Origin: an uncultured Clostridium sp.
GTDB taxonomy: Bacteria > Bacillota > Clostridia > Lachnospirales > Lachnospiraceae
DNA length: 64,000 bases
Assembly (NCBI GenBank): GCA_900538475.1
Contig: UPYT01000007.1
Span: 60,884-124,883, forward strand
Direction of reading: 5' to 3'
Below the pieces are notes generated by a model. The model was given only the letters and a program-made list of their open reading frames with translations. It searched no databases and had not been told where the DNA came from. Each line of letters opens with the position of its first letter. The first letter of the stretch is position 1. Positions 36,014 to 42,465 of the stretch are shown here, one piece after another. Position numbers and translations under genes: made by a program.

Positions 36014-36268
36014 ATGGAGAAAACCAGATACTATGTAGAATTACCGCCGTTTACCGGAAGAAATGTGCCTGTGGGAGAAATCGCAAAGGCAATCGGAAAA
36101 GACGCACAGTATATCCGCTACGGCCTTCAGAAAGGAATCTTTTCCTTTGGATATGCAATCAAACTGGAAAATTCATCAGAGTACAACTACTATTGTCCAG
36201 ACCGGAAAGTCTGGGAAGAAACAGGTTATTTCAGACAGGAGGATAAGAAAGAAAAAACCCTTGCGTAG
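36014..36268 (+). CDS. Small DNA-binding-like protein (possible excisionase)
   Basis: 84 residues: VPVGEIAKAIGKDAQYIRYGLQKGIFSFGYAIKL looks like a MerR/excisionase-type winged HTH, followed by NYYCPDRKVWEETGYFR, a strand-rich end. It begins 10 nt after the small HTH gene with TAGGAGG upstream. Similar short proteins precede the replication ATPase in many Firmicutes mobile elements; an excision-factor role is possible but not shown. Confidence 0.6.
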   Translation: MEKTRYYVELPPFTGRNVPVGEIAKAIGKDAQYIRYGLQKGIFSFGYAIKLENSSEYNYYCPDRKVWEETGYFRQEDKKEKTLA

Positions 36269-36283
36269 CAGGCAAGAGTTTTT
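36252..36283 (+). terminator. Terminator/attenuator hairpin inside the element
   Basis: AAAAACCCTTGC / GCAAGAGTTTTT stem (one G-U pair), 6-nt loop, T-run. It overlaps the stop of the 84-residue gene and lies ~100 nt before the ATPase gene. Confidence 0.65.
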
Positions 36284-36384
36284 CACAGTAACAGGGGCGA
36301 GCCGCCGTTACCGTATCTCACAATACCAGTATAGCGGCGGCTTCTCCAAAAAGCAAGATATAATTTTTGAAGGAGGTGCCGAAG

Positions 36385-37368
36385 TTGGCAGAAAAGAAGC
36401 CGGAAGAACTAAAATTGATTACCATGGAAGAAATACAGGCAGAAAAGGTGGAATGGCTGCTTTATCCGTTCATCCCTTATGGGAAAGTCACCATTATTCA
36501 GGGAGATCCCGGAGAAGGAAAGACAACGATGGTGCTGCAGCTGATTGCCAGACTGACCAGAGGGGAAGCCATATTCCCGGAAGAAGAAACAGAAAATCAA
36601 GCAGAATCAGAAAGAACCCCCATTACCGTTCTGTATCAGACAGCGGAGGATGGTTTGGGCGATACCATTAAACCCAGACTGACCGCTGCCGGAGCCGATT
36701 GCAGCAAGGTGATTGTCATTGACGACAGAGAAAAGGCGCTTACTATGATGGATGAGCGTCTGGAAGCTGCTATAAAGGAAACAGCCGCCCGTCTGGTGGT
36801 CTTAGACCCCATGCAGGGCTATCTGGGCGCTGATGTGGATATGAACAGGGCCAATGAAATTCGTCCGGTGATGAAGCGGATCAGCGTCCTTGCAGAGAAG
36901 TATCACTGTGCGATTGTGCTGATCGGTCATATGAATAAATGCTCTGGCGGAAAGTCTTCTTATCGCGGCCTGGGTTCCATTGATTTTCAGGCAGCGGCCC
37001 GGAGCGTTCTGGTGGTAGGCAGAGTGAAGGATGATGAACAGGTGCGTGTGGCCTGCCACATTAAAAGCTCGCTGGCCCCGGAGGGAACGCCTATCGCCTT
37101 CCGGCTGGATAAGGAAAACGGATTTGAATGGATTGGCGAATATGAAATCAGCGCCGACGAACTCCTGTCCGGGGAACGCAGGGGACAGAAAACCAGAAAC
37201 GCAAAAGAATTTTTAAAAGAGATTCTGACAGACGGACAGAAGACCTATGCCGAGATCGATGCCGCAGCAAAGGAAAAAGGAATCAAGAAAAAGACCCTGT
37301 GGAACGCAAAAAAAGAACTGAATATTGATTCCGTCAAAATCGGCAGCCAGTGGTACTGGATGATGTAG
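36385..37368 (+). CDS. AAA/RecA-like ATPase (RepA-type helicase), TTG start
   Basis: A 327-residue P-loop ATPase: Walker A IIQGDPGEGKTTMVLQL (about 38-54), Walker B RLVVLDPMQGYLGAD, sensor-like IVLIGHMNK and an arginine-containing RGLGSIDFQAAARSVLVV. This is the AAA_25/RepA-like hexameric helicase family found in mobile elements and plasmids. The C-terminal 60 residues (AKEFLKEILTDGQKTYAEIDAAAKEKGIKKKTLWNAKKEL) form a winged helix. I place the start at TTG 36385 because AAGGAGGTG ends 6 nt before it; the in-frame TTG at 36367 lies before that site. Probably involved in element replication or mobilisation. Confidence 0.82.
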   Translation: MAEKKPEELKLITMEEIQAEKVEWLLYPFIPYGKVTIIQGDPGEGKTTMVLQLIARLTRGEAIFPEEETENQAESERTPITVLYQTAEDGLGDTIKPRLTAAGADCSKVIVIDDREKALTMMDERLEAAIKETAARLVVLDPMQGYLGADVDMNRANEIRPVMKRISVLAEKYHCAIVLIGHMNKCSGGKSSYRGLGSIDFQAAARSVLVVGRVKDDEQVRVACHIKSSLAPEGTPIAFRLDKENGFEWIGEYEISADELLSGERRGQKTRNAKEFLKEILTDGQKTYAEIDAAAKEKGIKKKTLWNAKKELNIDSVKIGSQWYWMM

Positions 37369-37374
37369 TGAGGA

Positions 37375-37421
37375 AGATAGCAAGATTCCCTGTTTCTGGG
37401 GAAAGGGGAATCTTGCTATCT
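37375..37421 (+). terminator. Strong hairpin after the ATPase gene
   Basis: Perfect 15-bp stem AGATAGCAAGATTCC / GGAATCTTGCTATCT, 17-nt loop, starting 6 nt past the ATPase stop. No long T-run follows, so it may protect the mRNA end or belong to the adjacent transfer origin. Confidence 0.55.
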
Positions 37422-37439
37422 TGACTGCCGGTAAAGAAG

Positions 37440-37600
37440 CCTGAACGAATTAGCTTATTCACTCAAGGCAGGCACACGCCGACCAAAGGGAGGCGACCCC
37501 CGGTAGGGCGCAAAGGCAGCTTTTGATGGACGGTACGGCTGTCAAAAGTGCTTTTGCGTTACTTTCGGCGAAAGTAACAAAGCCTTATGGCGGCTTAAAC
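37440..37600 (+). other. Putative origin of transfer (oriT) region
   Basis: Non-coding stretch directly before the relaxase gene, with clustered inverted repeats: CGCAAA..AGCTTTTGA against TCAAAAGTGCT..TTTGCG (37509-37558), the perfect hairpin GTTACTTTC-GGC-GAAAGTAAC (37558-37578), and GGCGGC-TTAAAC-GCCGCC (37588-37605). MOBV relaxases nick in such hairpins immediately upstream of their own gene. The nick site itself is not identified. Confidence 0.55.
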
Positions 37601-37654
37601 GCCGCCCGGTATCATTTGAAGGAGGACAAGCCTATCGAAAGGTCAATCAGCGGA

Positions 37655-38875
37655 ATGGTAGGGAAAGGTTCCCTTACACACAACAGCAGAGCATTTAAGG
37701 CGAAAAATGTCAAAGAGGATTATACGCAGCACAATATTGAATACTGCAACGAAAATATTAAAACAGTATATCACGAATTGTTTGATGAAGCCCTAGAACG
37801 GTACAATGCGAAGCAAACACGCAGCGACAGAAAGATAGCAGATTATTACGAAAAGATTCGCACTTCCAAACAGGAAAAACTATTTCATGAGGTTATTTTC
37901 CAGATTGGAAATAAGGACGATATGAATGCACGAAGCCGGGATGGTGAACTGGCGAAAGAAATTCTGGATGAGTTTATGGAGGAATTTCCAAAGAGAAATC
38001 CCAATCTTAGAGTGTTCTCAGCACATCTCCACATGGACGAAGAAACACCGCACCTTCACATTGATTTCGTTCCCTTTGTGACGGGGAGCAAACGAGGTCT
38101 TGATACCAGAGTTTCCTTAAAGCAGGCCCTGGCTTCTCAGGGATTCAAAGGCGGCACCCGGCAGGCCACAGAACAGAGCCAGTGGATGGAAGCGGAAAAG
38201 AAGGAACTGGCAAAGGTGATGGAGCGCCATGGCGTAATCTGGAAGCAGCTGGGGATTCACAGGAAACACCTGAGCGTGCTGGATTTTCAGAAACAGGAGC
38301 GTGAAAAAGAGGTGGTGGCGCTTACTGCTCAGAAAGAAGAAATCCGTCAGACTATCACGGAAATTCAGGTTGCTGCCGACGGTGAAAAAAGAGATTTACA
38401 GGAATTGCAGGAGCAGAAGGCTGCCATGCAGAAAGAGATTCTGAAAATGTCATCCGATAAAAAGCTGACAGAAAAGAATATCCATGTAATTCGTGAAGAT
38501 CCGGCATGGCAGCTGCCGGAGCCTGGGGTGGTGGCAACGGCAAAAGCTTACCGGGATAAAAAGGCCATTCCTTTGTTGGAGAAAGTAAAGGAAACGCTGG
38601 TGTCGGCGCTGATCCGGAATGTACAGCTTACAGAAATGATCGAGAAGCTGAAACATCAGATAGAACAACTGCAAAGAAACAATCATTCACTGGAAGTCAA
38701 AGCTGACCGATTGGAGAAAGAAAATACTGATTTGCAGGTGGAAAGCCGGAATTTCCGGTACTTGAAAGCAGAGTTTGGAGAACAGAGAGTTTCTGAAATC
38801 ATAGAGAACCGAAAGGCGGTAGAAGTGCCTGTTATGGATTCCATACACCGAAAAGGGAAGGAGGTATCACTGTGA
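37655..38875 (+). CDS. mobV: MOBV-family relaxase (Mob/Pre plasmid recombination enzyme)
   Basis: 406 residues from the chosen start. The relaxase core carries the MOBV metal/catalytic motif HLHMDEETPHLHIDFVP (about residues 124-140), preceded by LFHEVIFQIGNKDD. After about residue 200 comes a long coiled coil (heptads rich in Lys/Glu/Gln to ~390). The protein nicks oriT and pilots the strand for mobilisation by a helper. The start is uncertain: ATG 37655 gives MVGKGSLTHNSRAFKAKNV, the normal opening of these proteins, but its ribosome site is weak; a strong AAGGAGG at 37618-37624 faces only an in-frame ATC. Confidence 0.88.
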   Translation: MVGKGSLTHNSRAFKAKNVKEDYTQHNIEYCNENIKTVYHELFDEALERYNAKQTRSDRKIADYYEKIRTSKQEKLFHEVIFQIGNKDDMNARSRDGELAKEILDEFMEEFPKRNPNLRVFSAHLHMDEETPHLHIDFVPFVTGSKRGLDTRVSLKQALASQGFKGGTRQATEQSQWMEAEKKELAKVMERHGVIWKQLGIHRKHLSVLDFQKQEREKEVVALTAQKEEIRQTITEIQVAADGEKRDLQELQEQKAAMQKEILKMSSDKKLTEKNIHVIREDPAWQLPEPGVVATAKAYRDKKAIPLLEKVKETLVSALIRNVQLTEMIEKLKHQIEQLQRNNHSLEVKADRLEKENTDLQVESRNFRYLKAEFGEQRVSEIIENRKAVEVPVMDSIHRKGKEVSL

Positions 38876-39177
38876 CAGATATGGAGAAAAAGATTATGCT
38901 GCGGCTTTGTGCTAAAGTCATAGAATATGTGGATTTTGAAACAGACCCGGAGGCAGAGCAGCTGGTAAACTGGGTAATACTGGACAATCAGAGAAAACAA
39001 AATAACAATGAAATTCGTTCTTTGATGGCAGAGTATAAGAAAAGTGAGCCGGAACGGAGGGAAAGCATTCATGCGGCTATCAAACGGGGAAAGGAAATAT
39101 GCGACCGGAGAGATGAGTTATATGAGAGCCAGCAGGAAATAAAGCATAAGCTGTGGAAATTGGAACGGGAGATTTGA
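38872..39177 (+). CDS. Small helical protein coupled to the relaxase gene
   Basis: 101 residues, Lys/Glu-rich, all-helical in appearance, no recognised domain. It starts with GTG at 38872, overlapping the relaxase TGA by 4 nt (GTGA) behind AAGGAGG, so it is translationally coupled. An accessory mobilisation function is a reasonable guess from position only. Confidence 0.65.
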   Translation: MTDMEKKIMLRLCAKVIEYVDFETDPEAEQLVNWVILDNQRKQNNNEIRSLMAEYKKSEPERRESIHAAIKRGKEICDRRDELYESQQEIKHKLWKLEREI

Positions 39178-39199
39178 TTTTCCTTGAATGTAATAAGCA

Positions 39200-39265
39200 C
39201 ATGGCGCTAGCGCCATGATGGAGAGGGCGAACAACGGAGAAGGTGGCTGTTGATTCGCCCTTTGC
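39200..39265. terminator. Palindrome and hairpin between convergent genes
   Basis: Perfect 18-bp palindrome CATGGCGCTAGCGCCATG (39200-39217), followed by AGGGCGAA...TTCGCCCT (39235-39263) with T-rich sequence after it. Sits between the convergent relaxase operon and the DUF6809 gene and likely terminates one or both. Confidence 0.5.
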
Positions 39266-39277
39266 TATATGTTTTTG

Positions 39278-39574
39278 TTATTCGCAGGTGTCTGTGAAAT
39301 CCTTCTGGTAAATCTCAATCATCATTCGTGCTCCCAGGCGGAAGCCGTCAATGAACATTTCTGACATTTCTAAAGGGAGTGTGTCCAGTTGCTCATCCAT
39401 GATTTCAACGAAGCGTTTGTCTAAAGGTGGTTCTAAGACTTTTAGTTGTTTGACGAAGTCCTCATAGTGTTTGTAATGTTCCTGGCGCAACTTTCGATAT
39501 TCTTCTGTTTTGGGTGTGTACTGTTCGGCAGGGAAAACTTCTCCGTCATATAACTGTAGTAACAGACTTTTCAT
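39278..39574 (-). CDS. DUF6809-like protein
   Basis: 98 residues: MKSLLLQLYDGEVFPAEQYTPKTEEYRKLRQEHYKHYEDFVKQL..., helical, acidic, with a C-terminal MFIDGFRLGARMMIEIY. It matches the DUF6809 family that I associate with Firmicutes mobile elements. The start is supported by AAAGGAGA 6 nt upstream. It diverges from the small HTH gene across two near-identical 19-bp operators, so both are likely controlled together. Function unknown. Confidence 0.7.
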   Translation of the reverse strand: MKSLLLQLYDGEVFPAEQYTPKTEEYRKLRQEHYKHYEDFVKQLKVLEPPLDKRFVEIMDEQLDTLPLEMSEMFIDGFRLGARMMIEIYQKDFTDTCE

Positions 39575-39599
39575 ACATATTCTCCTTTGCTAAAATGTT

Positions 39600-39672
39600 T
39601 TGACATTCACTGAATGTCAACTTGATTCCTAGTTTATCATATAATGAAAGAAATGACAATCACTGAATGTCA
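39600..39672. promoter_or_regulatory. Tandem 19-bp palindromic operators around the cargo promoter
   Basis: TGACATTCACTGAATGTCA (39601-39619) and TGACAATCACTGAATGTCA (39654-39672) are the same palindrome (one base differs). A TATAAT -10 at 39640-39645 lies between them, and the second site sits over the start of the transcript. Classic repressor loop/occlusion layout for the HTH protein encoded just downstream. Confidence 0.75.
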
Positions 39673-39687
39673 AATAAGGAGAACTTT

Positions 39688-39933
39688 ATGTATAAAAACA
39701 AGGCAGAAAATGGCGGAAATAACATCTGCGGTCAGAGAATCAAGGAAATCCGGGAGAACCTTCCGGAGAAAACTTCTCAACGGAAGCTGGCAGATATGCT
39801 GCAAATGGCTGGATTGGATATTGATAAGAATGCGGTGCAGCGGATTGAAAGCGGGAAACGGTTTGTGACGGATATTGAGTTGAAGGTGATTGCGGAGGTG
39901 CTGGGGGTTAGTTATCAAGAGCTGTTGGATTGA
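39688..39933 (+). CDS. HTH (XRE) regulator of the cargo operon
   Basis: 81 residues with one HTH: ICGQRIKEIRENLPEKTSQRKLADMLQMAGLDIDKNAVQRIESGKRFVTDIELKVIAEVLGVSYQELL. ATG 39688 has AAGGAGA 5-6 nt upstream. It begins just after a pair of 19-bp palindromes and is followed 17 nt later by the HNH-like gene, so it most likely represses its own operon. Position as first gene of a cargo operon is typical for control genes of restriction and abortive-infection systems. Confidence 0.82.
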   Translation: MYKNKAENGGNNICGQRIKEIRENLPEKTSQRKLADMLQMAGLDIDKNAVQRIESGKRFVTDIELKVIAEVLGVSYQELLD

Positions 39934-39950
39934 TAAAATATGGAGGATAG

Positions 39951-40799
39951 ATGCATTATATAAAAATTAAGAAAAAGGAAATAGATCAATGTAATATTTG
40001 CGGACAAATTGGAAAAATGACTTGGGATCACGTTCCGCCTAAATCATCAGGAAATAATTTGGGAATAAAAGTCAATACACTTTTTGAAGGATTGCCTACA
40101 GAGACGAGTTATCAGAAAAACTTTCAAAGCGGTATAAAATTTAGATCTCTATGTCAAAAGTGTAATGGAGAAATACTAAGCCGATATGACAAGGCATATA
40201 TAAATTTTATTGATGATGTAAAGCAAATACTTAATTCTTCTATTATTTTGCCAGAAGTAGTTCAAGTTCCTGTTCAAATTAATAAAGTATGCAGAGCGAT
40301 TTGTGGACATATTCTAGCAGCAAAAGATTTTTTTGATAAATCTTCTTTAATTGATAAAGAATTAAGAAAATTTGTATTAGATGAGAACTATAAAATGAGC
40401 CCAGATTATCGTCTGTATTTTTGGATATATCCTTACAATTCTATAATGATAGTAAGGGATGTTGTAGTGAAGAGTTATGCTGATAAGGTACCTTTTCCCA
40501 AAGGAGTAATCACATGTATTTCTTCATTCCCAATTGCATTTATCTTATCGGTGGAAGACAATGACAAGTGTGGATTGCATAATTTGATGAAATATAGAAC
40601 AAACAACATAGATGATATAGTTAATATTCCTATCGATTTTAGAAGCAGTTATTATCTAGAAAGTAAAAATATAAGAAATTTTTTATGGCCATGTAATATT
40701 GGAATAGGCTGGGATGAAGCAAGTTTTGTTATAGGTGGAGAATCTATGAATGATTCACGGTTGGGGATAACTAGTTTAAATAAAAAGGGAGCAAAATAA
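39951..40799 (+). CDS. HNH-like zinc-binding protein (cargo, possible nuclease)
   Basis: 282 residues. The N-terminal ~75 residues read CNICG (Cys14, Cys17), TWDHVPPKS (Asp26-His27) and CQKCNGE (Cys68, Cys71, Asn72): two CxxC zinc pairs flanking a DH and an N, the layout of an HNH endonuclease finger. The remaining ~200 residues are not recognised (aromatic-rich, YRLYFWIYPYNSIMIVRDVV, SSFPIAFILSVEDND). Very AT-rich with rare codons (ATA, AGA, TTA) unlike the chromosome. TGGAGG precedes ATG. One nucleotide separates it from the next gene. DNA cleavage is inferred from the motif, not shown. Confidence 0.6.
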   Translation: MHYIKIKKKEIDQCNICGQIGKMTWDHVPPKSSGNNLGIKVNTLFEGLPTETSYQKNFQSGIKFRSLCQKCNGEILSRYDKAYINFIDDVKQILNSSIILPEVVQVPVQINKVCRAICGHILAAKDFFDKSSLIDKELRKFVLDENYKMSPDYRLYFWIYPYNSIMIVRDVVVKSYADKVPFPKGVITCISSFPIAFILSVEDNDKCGLHNLMKYRTNNIDDIVNIPIDFRSSYYLESKNIRNFLWPCNIGIGWDEASFVIGGESMNDSRLGITSLNKKGAK

Positions 40800-40800
40800 T

Positions 40801-41493
40801 ATGGGAAAAAGTTATGTCTGCCCTCATTGTGGCGCGTATGCCGGAATGGAAGAGTCTAGTTATGAAGTTCAATTCATAAATGACAGTTATTATTGGTTGA
40901 ATGGTGCATATAAGCAGGCGGCTAGATTTGTAAATGAAAATGGGAATCCAATAGACAAAAATGGAAATTTAATTAAGAATGATATATTAACTATAGTTAC
41001 TTGCAGAGCGTGTAATCAGTATCAGCTATGGATTAATGATCATATGGTATATCCCATGACTACAAATATTCCATTACCATCGAAGGATATGCCAGATAAT
41101 ATAAAAAATTTATATAATGAAGCAAGGGATGTTTTTGAAATTTCGCCAAAATCAGGAGCTGCCTTGTTAAGGTTAGCATTACAAATGTTGTGCAAAGAGT
41201 TGGGGGAAGATGGGAAAAATATTAATGATAATATTGCTAAACTTGTAAAAAAGGGATTACCTGTAGAAATACAGCAGGCTCTTGATACTATTAGGGTTGT
41301 TGGAAATAATAGTGTACATCCAGGGGAGATCAATCTTGATGAAGATAAGGATTTGGCAGCGAGTCTATTTCCGTTATTAAATTTAATTGTTGATAGAATG
41401 ATTGGAGAACCTAAACGAATTCAAGAGTTATACCAAAAGCTACCTTCTAATATATTAGAAGCAATTAGTAAAAGAGATAAACAAAGGGTTTAA
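40801..41493 (+). CDS. Zinc-ribbon plus DUF4145 (HEPN-like) protein (cargo)
   Basis: 230 residues. N-terminal zinc ribbon with CPHC (Cys7, Cys10) and CRAC (Cys68, Cys71). The C-terminal helical domain ARDVFEISPKSGAALLRLALQMLCKEL...IAKLVKKGLPVEIQQALDTIRVVGNNSVHPGEI is DUF4145, a HEPN-related helical fold often found attached to or beside restriction and defence enzymes. The terminal GNNSVHPG is the usual family motif. The gene follows the HNH-like gene by 1 nt and precedes the HEPN gene by 13 nt, so all three are one operon. Low GC like its neighbours. Confidence 0.75.
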   Translation: MGKSYVCPHCGAYAGMEESSYEVQFINDSYYWLNGAYKQAARFVNENGNPIDKNGNLIKNDILTIVTCRACNQYQLWINDHMVYPMTTNIPLPSKDMPDNIKNLYNEARDVFEISPKSGAALLRLALQMLCKELGEDGKNINDNIAKLVKKGLPVEIQQALDTIRVVGNNSVHPGEINLDEDKDLAASLFPLLNLIVDRMIGEPKRIQELYQKLPSNILEAISKRDKQRV

Positions 41494-41506
41494 GGAGAAA
41501 AAGAAC

Positions 41507-41944
41507 ATGGAAATGCTTGAATTTAACAAAGAATTTGTTGAACGCACAAGAAACATTGTTTTATCTCAGTGTAAGGATGAGTTTGAGTATAATGTTACAT
41601 TACTAATCAATTGTCTTTTTGGATTAATAAGTTTACCTATAGAGAAAACAAAACAGGAAGAAGAAGACTTTATGAAAGGGCCGGTTCAGAAATTAAAAGA
41701 TATGGGAGTAATTATTCAAGGAGATTTAAATAATGATAGCAAATTATTGCGTTCTCTCAGAAATGCATTGGCACATATACACGTAGATGTAGAGAATCAG
41801 AATGGAAATATTAGATATGTATATTTCGGAGACAAAAAGCAAGGAAGTAATGAATTTCATACAAAAATGAAATTTTCTATAGAACAGTTACAGGAATTTG
41901 CGATTTATTTGTCTGACAAACATTTAGAAAAGTATAAAGGATAA
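41507..41944 (+). CDS. HEPN-family protein with RNALAH motif (cargo, putative RNase)
   Basis: 145 residues, close in look to the pEK499_p136-type HEPN family (FNKEFVERTRNIVLS...YNVTLLINCLFGLISLPIEK). The HEPN catalytic motif R-x4-H is present as RNALAH (Arg85-His90) in the last-but-one helix, so an active RNase is plausible. The C-terminal IRYVYFG..FHTKMKFSIEQLQEFAIYL adds strands and a final helix. AAGGAG precedes ATG. It is the last gene before attR. HEPN RNases act in toxin-antitoxin and abortive-infection systems; the target here is unknown. Confidence 0.75.
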   Translation: MEMLEFNKEFVERTRNIVLSQCKDEFEYNVTLLINCLFGLISLPIEKTKQEEEDFMKGPVQKLKDMGVIIQGDLNNDSKLLRSLRNALAHIHVDVENQNGNIRYVYFGDKKQGSNEFHTKMKFSIEQLQEFAIYLSDKHLEKYKG

Positions 41945-42001
41945 GGAAGAAGATAGTTTAAGAATATTGGAGAAGTGTAATATTGTAATAGGACGTGAAG
42001 G

Positions 42002-42023
42002 GTAGCGCATCCATAGCGCACAA
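42002..42023 (+). repeat. Right arm-type repeats
   Basis: GTAGCGCATCC (42002-42012) and ATAGCGCACAA (42013-42023), two head-to-tail 11-nt copies of the motif clustered at 33919-33964, about 35 nt inside attR. Together they bracket the element as expected for integrase arm sites. Confidence 0.65.
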
Positions 42024-42056
42024 CCGCCCTCAAAACCCCAGAAAATCCAGCCCTCA

Positions 42057-42097
42057 CAGTTTCCATCGAGGAAGCAGCAAAGGCTGGCAAGTTCTAA
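42057..42097 (+). repeat. attR direct repeat
   Basis: Second copy of the 41-nt repeat carrying the end of the GGGtGRT coding sequence with its stop, here cut off from the gene. One mismatch to the left copy. Confidence 0.9.
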
Positions 42098-42125
42098 AAA
42101 ACAAAACAATACTATTTGTTTACTT

Positions 42126-42166
42126 TCGGGTAGGATCAAAATTTGGTCCTACCCGATTTTTAATAT
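42126..42166 (+). terminator. Displaced native terminator of the GGGtGRT operon
   Basis: TCGGGTAGGA / TCCTACCCGA stem, loop of 11 nt, followed by TTTTTAATATTTTTTT. It lies 28 nt past the attR copy of the gene end, exactly where the chromosomal gene would have had its terminator before the 8.2-kb insertion. The rest of the stretch to 42465 is AT-rich, with a TGATATAAT extended -10 box at 42408-42416 about 50 nt before the next gene and no other recognised element. Confidence 0.8.
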
Positions 42167-42407
42167 TTTTTTAAAACATAATATTTTGAAAGAGGAACGC
42201 TTCATGATTTTTCAGAAGGTAAACAATTACTGCAAAGAGAATAATGTACAAAGCACCTGAAGAACAATGGCATTTTAGACAGGAAAAGAAAGCGGGTTTT
42301 ATGCAGAATACACAAAAAATACTCAAATACACGTAAGATAATCGCAAGAAAAGGTTAATAAAATGAAGGAAATCTTAATAAAAATAGTTTATTTTGCTAA
42401 AAGATGG

Positions 42408-42416
42408 TGATATAAT
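42408..42416 (+). promoter_or_regulatory. Candidate extended -10 promoter of the GH3 gene
   Basis: TGATATAAT, 50 nt upstream of the ATG at 42466; the -35 region is weak. Confidence 0.5.
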
Positions 42417-42465
42417 ATCCTTTGTAGTTGTTGCAAAAGTTCGTTTTGCAGGGAAAGGAGAAGAC

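Larger units (their letters stand above)
33812..42097. mobile_element. Integrative mobilizable element (about 8.2 kb) in the 3' end of the GGGtGRT gene
   Basis: The element is bounded by the 41-bp repeats and contains, in order: arm-type repeats, tyrosine integrase (minus), XRE repressor (minus), divergent HTH gene, small DNA-binding-like gene, AAA ATPase, oriT-like region, MOBV relaxase, a small coupled gene, DUF6809 (minus), and an AT-rich cargo operon ending 113 nt before attR. There is a relaxase but no type IV secretion genes, so it would need a helper conjugative element to move: an IME and not an ICE. No capsid, tail or lysis genes are seen, so it is not a prophage. Base composition of the cargo part (39.9-41.9 kb) is clearly more AT-rich than the surrounding chromosome. 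Confidence 0.88.

Noticed and set aside
33812..42097. Prophage
   Set aside because: Integrase and repressors are present but there are no capsid, terminase, tail or lysis genes; a MOBV relaxase points to a mobilizable element.
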